Assembly (NCBI GenBank): GCA_977006965.1
Contig: OZ345354.1
Location: 2,108,001-2,172,000, forward strand
DNA length: 64,000 bases
Source: Phymatolithon calcareum
Taxonomy: Eukaryota; Rhodophyta; Florideophyceae; Hapalidiales
Direction: 5' to 3'
Shown here: one piece after another, positions 1-9,814 of the stretch
Layout of the letters: each line of letters begins with the position of its first letter
Numbering within the stretch: position 1 is the first letter of the stretch
Translations under genes and position numbers: made by a program
Notes under the pieces: generated by a model
Seen by the model: only the letters and a program-made list of their open reading frames with translations
What the model was told of the DNA's origin: nothing
Database searches by the model: none

Positions 1-1173
1 AGCCCTTTGCTTTCAACGGGATAGATTCCTTTCGGCTAATAGAAAGTGTGGCACCAGGTGAATACGGATGCGTTGATATAATAATTTGCTCTCTCGTTCG
101 CCGTTGCGTCATGAGTAATGCCCGTTGCAGACCTAACTTGACCCTTTACGGTTTGTGTGGAACGTGTATGATAGACTGCAATGGGACAAAATCTCCCCAT
201 GCCACAACAACTCAACTTTGGCTCTTACAAAGTTCTATCTGTCAGAGGGGGATTAAGGAGAATTAAAGATTCGCCCTTGCACTAAGTCCAGCCTATTTGG
301 CTCTCTATCCAGCTGTTTTGGGGGAGGCAGGACTCGAGACCATGGTCTCAAATGGTCGGTGTCCTTCTTACATTTAGAGTTTTTCTGTTCTCCATGCGCA
401 TTTCGGCATATTGATCGAGAAACAGAAGCATTTGAACATTGTTGGAAACGAAAAGAGTAACGTGGTTAGCACCCGACAGATACTTACATTGTAAGACTTG
501 CCTTGTTCTTCTGCCAAATTTTACCGACCATTCCGAACCATGGTTCTAACTCCAGTCGCTTTAACCTGGCTGACTCCAGGACCAAAAACGAAACTGCTTC
601 AGAACCACAAAAAAACAAATTCTCCTGAATCCCCCTCTGTCAGTACTGTAAGTCATATCTCAACTTATATGTTTGTATTGCCAATACTACAGATCATAGA
701 TCCATTATTTCGAAATGGGCTCTCCTTCCTGCACTGTACTGTTCAGGGAGTGACAGCCCATTTAGGAATAATGGATCTATGATCTGTCTTTGTGAATCTA
801 CTGTCATGCCAGATCACTCACGCTTGTTTTCATAAAAAATTTGATAAAAATCATCATGATGATTTATCAATTCAATGCGCTGCAAACAAATACTCGCCGT
901 GAGTGTTCTCTTCAATGAGTACGTGTTTAACGGTTGGCATACAGCTCCGCGCGCTGAAAATAAACCAACTCGACACTCGTCCCAGATCGTCCCCTACTCT
1001 CCGTTCACAGCAACCATCGCATACAGTACAGTACTGTACAGTACCTTCCAATCCGGGAGCGAAGCACACCTTGACACAAGTGTTCTTATCCGCTTTGACA
1101 TCTCCATTAACGTTTCGCTCCCGGTTCACAGCCTTGTCCATCGCTGCGCATCCCTGTTCGCAAGCGCTTCAAC
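1..1173. other. Non-coding stretch with a hairpin and a palindrome
   Basis: I see no supportable gene here. Short open frames overlap on both strands without recognisable domains. The stretch holds a 97-bp inverted repeat at 690-786 and a GTACAGTACTGTAC palindrome at 1026-1039. The palindrome lies about 140 bp before the Sel1-like start codon, where the other genes of this window carry their TATA box, so it may belong to that gene's promoter. This is inference from position only. Confidence 0.5.
690..786. repeat. Foldback hairpin, about 32-bp arms
   Basis: The left arm begins CAGATCATAGATCCATTATT. It is matched by its reverse complement ending at 786, with three mismatches after the first 20 bases and renewed identity over AAATGGGCT. 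The loop is about 30 bp. No target duplication is obvious. It could be a small foldback element or a hairpin RNA source. Confidence 0.75.
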
Positions 1174-1938
1174 ATGAGGCGCCGAGAATCTATTGCATCC
1201 AAGTACCGTTACCCCTCGAAGGAGAAGCGACCATCACCGGAAGCAATCGCACTATTCGAAGAGGGCGAAAATGCCTGGTTCGGACGAAATGGAGTTCAAT
1301 CCGACCTTACGGCCGCAGTGAAGAAGTACGAGGCCGCCGCCACTCTCGGTCATGCCGGCGCGCAGAACTATCTCGGCTTGGCCTATCGTCACGGTTCCGG
1401 CGTCCCCCGGGACGAGTGCGAGGCCGTGCGCCTGTACACCGCCGCTGCAAAGGCCGGTTGTGCTGCCGCTCAGAACAACCTGGGCGCATGCTACTCGCTC
1501 GGTATTGTCGTGAAGCGTGATCTTACGCACGCCTATCAGCTCTTCCGTCAGGCTGATAACGGCGGTTGTCTTGCAGCCAAGAATAATTTGGCGCGTTGTT
1601 TGCAGCGCGGACACGGTGTCGCCAAGGATGAGGTTGCGGCTTTCAAGTTGTTCAGTGTCGCGGCTGATGCTGGCATTCATGCCGCTCAGAGCAATCTGGC
1701 GATTTGTTACGAACTTGGAAAAGGTGTCGCATCGGATGCGAAGAAGGCGGTCGAATTGTACTCCACGGCTGCCGCTGCCGGTAGCGTTGCTGCTATGTTC
1801 AATTTGGCAGTGTGCTACGAGGAGGGTGTTGGTGTTCCCGCGGATGATGATAAGGCTATGTACTGGTTTGAGCGCGCGGCCGCCAAGGGCGATCGGAACG
1901 CTATTGAGGCGCTCAACGGTCCCAGCAAGGAGGAATGA
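1174..1938 (+). CDS. Sel1-like repeat protein
   Basis: This single-exon frame of 254 codons consists almost wholly of Sel1-like (SLR/TPR-type) repeats of about 36 residues. Their rough positions are 44-80, 81-116, 117-152, 153-188, 189-224 and a partial one from 225. Each shows the family signature: an A-V-x-x-Y helix, then A-A-x-x-G-x-x-x-A-Q-x-N-L-x-x-x-Y, then G-x-G-V. Such solenoids are protein-protein scaffolds (known of the family), and the sequence does not name the partner. There is no signal peptide or membrane segment, so a soluble protein is expected. The ATG at 1174 is the first in frame and precedes a basic Arg/Ser/Lys leader. Codon use is GC-rich at third positions, unlike the flanking AT-richer DNA. 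A TGTAAAAT 3' signal follows about 80 bp after the stop. Repeats and frame are clear; the cellular role is unknown. Confidence 0.88.
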   Translation: MRRRESIASKYRYPSKEKRPSPEAIALFEEGENAWFGRNGVQSDLTAAVKKYEAAATLGHAGAQNYLGLAYRHGSGVPRDECEAVRLYTAAAKAGCAAAQNNLGACYSLGIVVKRDLTHAYQLFRQADNGGCLAAKNNLARCLQRGHGVAKDEVAAFKLFSVAADAGIHAAQSNLAICYELGKGVASDAKKAVELYSTAAAAGSVAAMFNLAVCYEEGVGVPADDDKAMYWFERAAAKGDRNAIEALNGPSKEE

Positions 1939-2019
1939 GTGGACGAGGGATCTATTGTAGAATTAATCTACGTTACTTGAGAAGCGGTTTTCGGCGGCTT
2001 AAAGTAAAAAAATTGTGTG

Positions 2020-2027
2020 TGTAAAAT
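2020..2027 (+). terminator. Candidate poly(A) signal of the Sel1-like gene
   Basis: TGTAAAAT lies 82 bp after the stop codon. Similar TGTAAATA motifs occur 78-118 bp after the stops of three bZIP genes in this window. That shared spacing is the only evidence; a transcript end would decide. Confidence 0.35.
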
Positions 2028-2924
2028 GCAAGCGCCGGTTATCCGTGGGAGTGAGATTGCCATTCGTCATCTCTGCCGGTTTTTTAAGTTGCAGAAGAAT
2101 TGTTTTTCCGACATGAGGGCCAAGTGCAATCCATAGGAAACGGATCAAACCTTATTCAAGTAACAGCCGGTTGACTACTGAAGAATAACTCCCTCCGAAA
2201 AACCACAGCTTCCAGCAAGTGTGAACATGGACAAATTACCTTCAGTGTATGCGAAAACGATCACACTCGCGTCAGTCATCCGCCTAGTATTCGGGGCAAG
2301 CATCTCTCTCACGAATATTCTCTCTCGATTTTGTCGCTGTACTAATAATAAAATAATTTTCGTGAGATACCGTAGATGCTTGTACTGTACAGTATATGAT
2401 AGGAAATGAAATTTCCGCTTGTGCTATCAATTTTCGTAGACTGCGGACCACTCATGCCCCGCCCACCCATGCGCCTACCGCATCGAAACTCAGATCACCA
2501 TGGCGGTGCTGACGGTCACTGCATTCGCTATCCAGGTCACTGACCACCTCGCCGTCAACCGCAAACTGACGGTGACGCAAGATCGTAAATTGCCGATGTT
2601 CATCCTGTAGTTCCATTCGTTGTGTAAATCGCCGGCGTCTATTTGTTCATCGTCATCGTCCCCACTGGAAAAAGTTATCCGGCGCCGAAAGCCAAAATTA
2701 GTTCCTCACGCATGTCGCGGCTTTTCCTAAATAAAGGTGCATACTCACCTTCGCTCTATGATCACATTGTGTTACTGTTCTGGAGGACTCGCACCGCGCA
2801 ATTTGTCTGTGAAGCTTTTTAACTTCAAGATCTTTGATATCGTGATCAATTAGAAGCTTCATTCTGGAAGTCTTGACGTCCTGTCGCTGTCGACGGGCTG
2901 AAAACGCTCAAGACTGCCAGTCTC

Positions 2925-2951
2925 GCCACAAGCTCCAGTGGAGCTTGTGGC
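2925..2951. repeat. Perfect 13-bp inverted repeat, 1-bp spacer
   Basis: GCCACAAGCTCCA is followed by one G and then its exact reverse complement. It lies in non-coding DNA, far from any recognised gene. Confidence 0.8.
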
Positions 2952-4895
2952 GTGACGTACGCGCTTTTGCGGCATGGGTCACGCTTGCCAGTCTAGCGGC
3001 CATCTCCGCCAATGTGAATAAGGACAGTGAGCGTTTTTCAAGAGCAAGCACTGTTCCATGAAGCGCCAAGATGTCCAAATTAACTGTTCTGCTGAAAGTA
3101 GATACTGGAACAAATTGAAGACCGTTGATTGTCGAAAATTTTGGCGAAGGGGCTGGTGTTTTCTCCAGTGACATCATCAAGCATGGCTTCCAGAGATCCG
3201 ATGATTGAACAGTCGGTATTCTGGGCCTCCTTAATAACAGCGATAGAGACCATGGGCCTCGCCCAAGAGGACAGGGGATGGTAGGGATTGCTTTCGTTGA
3301 AAAGAGATTGCGCATCCTCCACTTTGGCGATATACACTCAGCCCACGCTTTGCGGCGATTGGTTGAAGAATCGAACGATATTTAAGCCACTTTCGCAAAC
3401 AGGTTAGCCATAATTTCTTCCAGCAGTCCTACGCTCCAAAGCAGCTTGACATAGTCAGCTCTTGAGCCCATTCCAAGCCGTTCTTTCTTGTGTGCATATT
3501 CGGAATGGCGCAAAATAATGATCATGTCCATACGCACCCAAGATACATCTGCCAAATATGTCCTCTGCGTCGTCTCGCATTCGCACAATTTTTGAGATGC
3601 GGACCACAGGGCGAGCAATGGCGTACTAAATAAAATTTGAGGAAACAGTCATTTATTCATTTCCATGTCGCAACGTGGAGTTTGGAGGAGAAATTTATTG
3701 CTCCCGAGTGCCTTCTTTGCCTCCTGCACGCCCCTTTCGGGACGGGTCCCTTCGCAACAAGGGAAGGGATCCTCAGCCGCGCGCTGGTGTGTGCATTACA
3801 GAACAGGAAAATCATCGAGGTAACATATTTTTAAAAAATGGGGCCATCGAAGTCCTCGGAATCATTTTGTTTCGATCCTTTCACATACAGTCTGATCGCC
3901 GTGGGGAGTATCAGAGACAAGAGAAAACTTGGTAGGCATGAGCCGGCAACATCCCACCTTAATGGAATGACACGCAATTGCGGTAGAATGTTGTACAAAA
4001 TTGAAATGCTGAGCATTCGCGCCTTCCTTCGCGCACTTTTGGAGAAAGCATCATTATTCGGAACAAATGTAACTACAGTGGAGGATATGCGATGCGTCGT
4101 AGCGGTGAAAGAGTCTTCGAGGCGCCTTACTGTGGCCAGCACGCACTTATTTTATCCCTGATTCGGCGAAAACCTATCAATTTTAATGATGCTCGTATAG
4201 CTGTCAACCGTTTGACACGCGTCTTGCTGTGGTCATGCTCCTTGATTAAAACCACTCCTTATCACTACGCGCTGGGACTGCATGCAGGACTTCATAGTCA
4301 ACTTGAACCTCACCGGAAGGGACTACACCTTCGCTTTGTTTCTACTTCCGAAAGAACCATACCTTAGGAGATATTTGATAGTTTTATGTGAAAAGACTCC
4401 GAAACCTCAGCTCGAAAGGGCTTTCTCTCATAAGACAAGGAATCGTCCAGAAAATTTGCAGACGATAAGATGCATCTTCCACAGAACCAGGGGTCCACTG
4501 CACGATGCGGCCGTGAAAATATATTGCAAGGTAAGGACCAGTAGGTCCTCATTTCCAACCTCTATCATATACAGGGAGATCGCATCTCTTTAGAATCTCC
4601 CTACACCGACACCCCCATCACATAAGAAGAGACATCTAAACAATAGTGAAGACACTAACTGTCTTCACGGGCACGCGTTTCCGAATAAAAGAACCCGCAT
4701 AGACGACTTTACTGTGCGGGGTGTCCTCTACTGTGCCTTTGCACACGCAATTAACGGCGCACAACCAACGCGTTCGTTACAGCAATATATTGCTATTGGA
4801 GCTCTATTGGGAGGAAGCAGTCGTATTGCAAGACGTATTGCATGAGAAGACCAATAAGCAGTTGTATTGGGCTCTAATTACGGCCCAATACAGCT

Positions 4896-4931
4896 CTTTC
4901 GGCAGCCGGAGCTAGCTCCGGCTGCCGAAAG
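4896..4931. repeat. Perfect 36-bp palindrome
   Basis: CTTTCGGCAGCCGGAGCT is followed immediately by its exact reverse complement, with no spacer, so the whole 36 bp is two-fold symmetric. It is GC-rich within AT-richer DNA and preceded by inverted copies of the AGCTCTATTGG/CCAATACAGCT type. It may be a transposon end junction or a cruciform site. No gene is adjacent. Confidence 0.85.
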
Positions 4932-5637
4932 TGCGCAGCCACATTTGCACTGTCTGCTTGCACCAGTCTTACTCGCTACTGCACCCTGAAACAAGTAGCG
5001 GACAGCAAATATTGCGCATTTGATTCTCTTTTCCACGCGTAGAGGAAATACAGACGCACGTGAACTGCGATTTTATCCTCGCGTCTGCTGCAGACATGGG
5101 AGGCTGTGGTCAATTGTGAAGCAAATTTTTGAGCGACAATCGCAAATCGATGAATGTAACACTGTTTGAGGCCCTTTTGATTCTCAAAGTGAACAGGAAC
5201 TGGTGGGACAAGCAAATGGTTTCGATTGCTGTGTCTAACGTTCGTAGGGAGCATTTGAATCAGCGCATGTAAGAAGACATGGAACGGAACGAGCTCGCTG
5301 GAGCAAAGTTATGGCTGCTCTGCGTCTTGGTGATCGCGTGCGTTAAGAAAGTCAGTGGTAACGGCCTCACAGGACGTCAAGTGCTGAGTAAAATTGTTTT
5401 ATTGGTGACATTATTGCGACAAGGACTCTTAATGTAATACATATTGAGGGTTATGGCCTTATTGCTATTGCGAAACTTATTGCTCTGACGCATGCCGTAA
5501 TTTAGAAAAAATATTGCTTGAACCCCTGCACAGAACGGTGTCACTGAACTGGCGGTGCTCAAGTAGAGCAATATCAGGTAGTGTGCAGTGTAAATATCAT
5601 AGGAGTGGATCTTTAAAGAAATTGTGAGAATCATAAC

Positions 5638-6405
5638 TATGTCTCGGATCGCCCAGGCGAAAAAGGGTGACTTGAAGCATGTCATAAATGCCACAATGAT
5701 CCAACCAAGGTGGGAATACGCTATCCATCTCGGACTTCAGAAGTGCAAGAAGCTATCAAAGAAGTAGAAAGAATCTTCTTCTTCCAAGTATTCGGTGGTA
5801 CGGCAAGTGGAAGGATCGAGCGGCTCCGGCTTATGTGCAGGATCCAACCACCAGAACACAGGAGAGAAATATTAGCGCTGAGGATGCTGCTACGAGGAAA
5901 GGCAAGGAAGTCGACTATCCTATCCAAGGCAAGGGAAGAGCGAAACTTCAAAGAACTATAGTGGGCAAGTCGCGATATTGCCGCGATGCTGCAACAAGAA
6001 CAGTTCGCGGCCCCCTTCAAACATATGCAGGAAGGGAAATCTCCAGGCCAACTCCGACGAATACTGTTCGCAAAAGAAGGCACGAGGCTCGAAGCAAGAA
6101 GAAAGAGGAAAATACCGTACGACAAACCGGATGAGATCCCGGCCATCCTCAGGTTTACCAAGGTGAGACATCGACAGCTGGCCATAAAATACGCAAGCGG
6201 AAGGTTCCCTCAAGTGAGCACGACGCTAATATCGAATACATTCGGAACGGCAGCAGAGCGCCACCTGGAGACCATACGTATAAACATAACAAAGTATGAA
6301 CTGGACTCCGGAGAAATGATAAGAACGGAAAAGGCATTAGACTCTATACTACTCTACAGCGTCACCATAATTGACAATATGGAAAACGACGAGTCCCTGT
6401 ATTAG
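5638..6405 (+). pseudogene. LINE-type reverse transcriptase C-terminal fragment, decayed
   Basis: The translation carries the line of residues found downstream of the catalytic core in non-LTR retrotransposon reverse transcriptases. First comes I-Q-P-R-W-E-Y-A near 5699, then an I-E-x-V-E-R-I-F-F-x-Q-V-F-G-G stretch, then P-P-E-H-R-R-E-I. A Lys/Arg-rich tail ends in S-L-Y and a stop at 6403-6405. The frame shifts once near 5735-5740 and has an in-frame TAG at 5959-5961. No catalytic YxDD or endonuclease part is present, so this is a 5'-truncated, dead copy. A second diverged copy of the same tail lies on the reverse strand at 48948-49413, sharing the T-E-K-A-L-D-x-I-L-L motif. The LINE assignment is from pattern memory; the pairing of the two copies is seen directly. 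Confidence 0.55.
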
Positions 6406-8868
6406 GGACCAGGCGATATACTAGAATGAACAAGTTACGAAAAGCTGCTCCCGTACAGTCTTAGGAGTGTTAATGGGCTTTCAAATAAACAACTAAACAG
6501 TTGCTACGAAAAAAAGCATATGCCACAACAAACTCTGCCAGTAATTTCGCAAACGCGCAACGCCCAGCACGAAGTTCGGTTCCTCGAATTCGAGTGCAAC
6601 CTGCAAGTTTCGAATTGATATCTAGCGGACCGAAACCAAGGCAAAGGGGGGACAAGAGATCATCAACAGAGTGTGCGTAAGCGACGTATATTAGACATCT
6701 TAGAAATGCATGTTCAATCTTTTCCATGCAAAAATCGAATGCGATCGAGTTCAACAAGTGACTAGCCAGTGAGTTTCCTTGATCGCAATGGACTTAAGAA
6801 AATTTTGAAGTCCAAAGCTTAAGATGCGACGGCGGGATTCTTGTCATTCCGTTCCTCTTGTTGCTGCACGTCCCTATTTTAGAAACCACATGCAGTAAAT
6901 ATTTCCTTGCTGTTTCGCCGTTGAAAGAAATAGTGGGACGAGGTTCTCGCGAAAATTGAGCTCATCAGTAATGATACATTATCCACCATTGCTCCCTGGC
7001 ACAGATAGGGTGGTGCCGCAACATTGGCTGTGAACGAGAACGGACATTCCAAGGCTTCGCTCTACCTGCTGGCACGTGCACCAGATGGTATAATATTGCC
7101 CGAGAACGCGACCCCTTCCTTGAGTATCCGCCAAGCTCCGTGAACAGGACTTGCCGTCCTTTGATGTTTTATAAACGATGCAGTCATCGAAAGTCGTTCC
7201 GAAAGCACTCTTAATACGATAGGGATTACGAAACGTCCGAATAATTTGCACCACTCCAAGTGTTCATGAAGGAGAGGTTTCGAAGACAACCTTGCCCAGT
7301 TATGACATGGAAGAATTTTCACATAATTATTGCTTTAGCTCTGCGGTTCCTAACGAGCTATCCGGCTTTGATATAGATCTCAAAAGGAGCTGTGGCGGAG
7401 GAAAAGAAGGACGGCATGAAAAACTAGACTTGTAATAGATTTCTTAAATAATTCCCATTCCCCAAAATGTAACGAGCTGAAATGTATACCTCCTTGGGCT
7501 GCAATAAAATTATATCATGTCCACCGCGACAGGTGCAAAAAGCAGACATGGTCATGCATCGCCACCGCCTAAGTCGCGCACCCTTGCGGTATAATTTCTC
7601 CACCCGCTTCCAGCACGTAACTGCTTTATGGCATACAGCTCTTCTCCCAAGGCGTCGTGGTATGGCAGAGCATGGCATGAAGCATAAATGCATGCAACGT
7701 GTGTGTGTGAATTTTCCTCTCTTTTCGAAGAAGCTCTATTACGAATGCAATCTCCCTCGCCGCACGCACAGCACGTACAACGAAAAGTGCATGGTGACAA
7801 TGCGTCGGCAAGTTATAAACACCCGAGCGACAAGGGCTTTCCCGTTGGCAGTCTATCAGTTTTTTTTCGCAATCAGTCAGATGAAGTTTCTCCACAGAAG
7901 GAGCAGCAGCGGCATAATAGCGACAGAAACAGATGGCGTCCCAATGGAAGGCGCAGTGTGTAACTCCTGGAAATCGACTTCCGAGTCTCTTCTGCTTGCT
8001 GCCGTGGCAGTGTTCGTAAACACACAATTCGTTTGCTGGTGACGTAATGGAGCGAATGTTTAGAGTGATATACGCAATGGAGAAAATAATTGGGAAAGCA
8101 CGATCGGGATCGCAGATCAGGGAAGGAGATGGTCTGAACATGCTTGCGGACGAATGGCGGTAAGGGGAATGGGCGAAAGACAGTGAGCGACCGGGTGTGC
8201 CTGCACGCGATGCACAAGTAATGAATGCCTGCTTCAGGGCACTGACGTGCAAAGCGCTTCATGGTATTTGGCGCAGTTGCGTGCTCTGCGGTGATGGTGA
8301 TCGACTGGTGCAGTATGTGAATATGCTGCGAAGTAACAAGATGGTGCAAATCTTGCAAAATAGTCCCTGCATCTAAATTATATCGCACACTCCCCAACCC
8401 TGCCGTACGCCAACGGGTGAGCTTCTACAGTGCAACCTTCTCTTCCACACCGGTCTTCGCAGAGGACTGTGCCTCGCCGAGGGGAGTACTATTTGTAATG
8501 AATTTTGCGCCCATTTTGTGGCGCGCAGAAGATTGATGCATTACAATACAGTACAGTATTTCAATTTCCCGTCTTCGCCCTGCTTCCCTAGAACAGTTTC
8601 AGTCCTTCCTTCCCGGGACAGTTTCAAACACCGCTAATTTCACATGGATGGGACAGAGAGGCAGCCCATGTGTCCCACGCACGGGGTGCAGAATTTGAAC
8701 GGTAAACTGAGCCGATGGCAAAAACCTGACACGGCGCGACTCGGTCCGTGCTGTCAGAACACCCTCCTCATCTTTGGTCGTTTCATAAACCGTCAGGGAT
8801 CAGCGGGTACAAATCTACAACTTTCTGTCCATGCAATTGGCAAATACGGCTCCTGTCGCCATCACAGA
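6406..8868. other. Non-coding stretch
   Basis: Nothing recognisable. Open frames up to about 200 codons exist on both strands at 7480-8400, but they overlap one another, lack domains and have no promoter or codon-use support. Confidence 0.45.
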
Positions 8869-8879
8869 CTATATATAAC
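8869..8879 (+). promoter_or_regulatory. TATA box of bZIP paralogue 1
   Basis: CTATATATAAC starts 137 bp before the ATG at 9006. The same CTATATAT core lies 127-155 bp before the ATG in three more forward-strand paralogues, and a TATATAAG box sits 153 bp before the reverse-strand one. The recurrence at constant distance supports a core promoter. Confidence 0.7.
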
Positions 8880-9005
8880 TCAGACTTATCGACCGTAATG
8901 TAGTGTGATCGACTGCACCGGCACACAACTGTTCCACATTCCCACATTCCCCACCCACCCGAGCACCCAACCAAGCACCCAACCCACCTCGGCAACATTG
9001 CCGGT

Positions 9006-9704
9006 ATGTCACGCAACCAGGTGCACACCGCCCTGAACCGGCACGCCTTCAAGCTCGAGCTGGGCACCAGCAGCATGGCGTCCTCGCAAGCATCACTGCC
9101 CACCAGCCCTGTCTCCATCGTGGGACAAGAGGGGCTTCCAACCTCCGTGCGTGGCGCCGCTCCCGAGCTTCGCAGGATCATTCGCAAACGCCAGAACTCA
9201 GAGGTAAGCTTCGCACTACCTTCCCTTCCTTCCTTCGTTCCTTCCTCCCACATTCCTCCCCATCGCACTCTCTAACAGTTCTCCCAACTTCGCTGTGCTG
9301 TGCAGTCTGCCAAGCGGTGCCGCGAGCGCAAGAAAATCGAGGACGCGCGGGCAGCGGAAGAATTCGTGCTGCAGGTGGAAAAGGTGCACCGTCTCGAATG
9401 TATCGTATCGCATCTCGCACGCCGTCTGGAGGAGACGCGCTTCATGCTCATCTCCCTGACCGGCGGAGCGGGCGGCATCCCCGAAGCATCGCAACACACC
9501 GCGCTGTGCGCGAACGGACAGGCGCAATGCCGCGGCGCGGAGTGTGCACTGTGTGTGCGCGCCGTGCAAGCGGGTGGGGCGGCACAGGTGGGCGAGAATG
9601 TGGCGACTGGAGAGGCGGAGGGAGAGTTTCACATGGCTCAGCGAGTCGACGAACATACGGTGCAATTGCAGCAGATGCTTTCCGGTGGCAGTGGATCTTG
9701 GTGA
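9006..9704 (+). CDS. bZIP-type protein with Cys4 tail, paralogue 1 (2 exons)
   Basis: Exons are 9006-9203 and 9306-9704; the 102-bp intron is GTAAGC...GCAG, phase 0. The protein is 198 residues. Exon 1 ends with the family box L-P-T-S-V-R-G-A-x-P-E-L-R-R-I-I-R-K-R-Q-N-S-E. Exon 2 opens S-A-K-R-C-R-E-R-K-K, so splicing joins a bZIP basic region with the N-x7-R signature. A coiled coil follows, with hydrophobic a/d positions F, V, L, V, L, L and R-L-E-E-T. Then comes C-x6-C-x4-C-x2-C. bZIP proteins bind DNA as dimers in the nucleus (family knowledge); target and partner are unknown. The start is chosen because M-S-R opens paralogues 4 and 6 as well. Upstream is a TATA box, downstream TGTAAATA. 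The Ser/Met repeat tail of paralogues 4-6 is missing and replaced by a Gly/Ala/Glu-rich end. Confidence 0.85.
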
Positions 9705-9806
9705 TGCGAATGATGATTATCTATGTTTGTTTCTGTTTGTTCCTGTTTGGTTTGATTTGGTTTTCACCGATACAGTGTTCTATTATTTTTTCCTCTTAAC
9801 TACAAT

Positions 9807-9814
9807 TGTAAATA
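9807..9814 (+). terminator. Candidate poly(A) signal, bZIP paralogue 1
   Basis: TGTAAATA lies about 103 bp after the stop and is preceded by CTTAACTA. The same pair of motifs follows paralogue 2 (13592-13599), which suggests a conserved 3' UTR element. Confidence 0.45.

Larger units (their letters stand above)
2028..5637. other. Non-coding stretch with two strong palindromes
   Basis: No gene can be supported. Open frames are short, overlap on both strands and show no domain. It contains perfect inverted repeats at 2925-2951 and 4896-4931. Around 4775-4940 there are several copies of TATTGG and its complement. Confidence 0.5.

Noticed and set aside
1252-1680. Reverse-strand frame of 142 codons
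   Set aside because: It is a shadow of the Sel1-like gene, whose repeats are clear on the forward strand.
7482-8397. Frames of 170-208 codons on both strands
   Set aside because: They overlap each other, have no domain, no promoter at the usual distance and no codon bias. Frames of this size are expected by chance in DNA of this composition.
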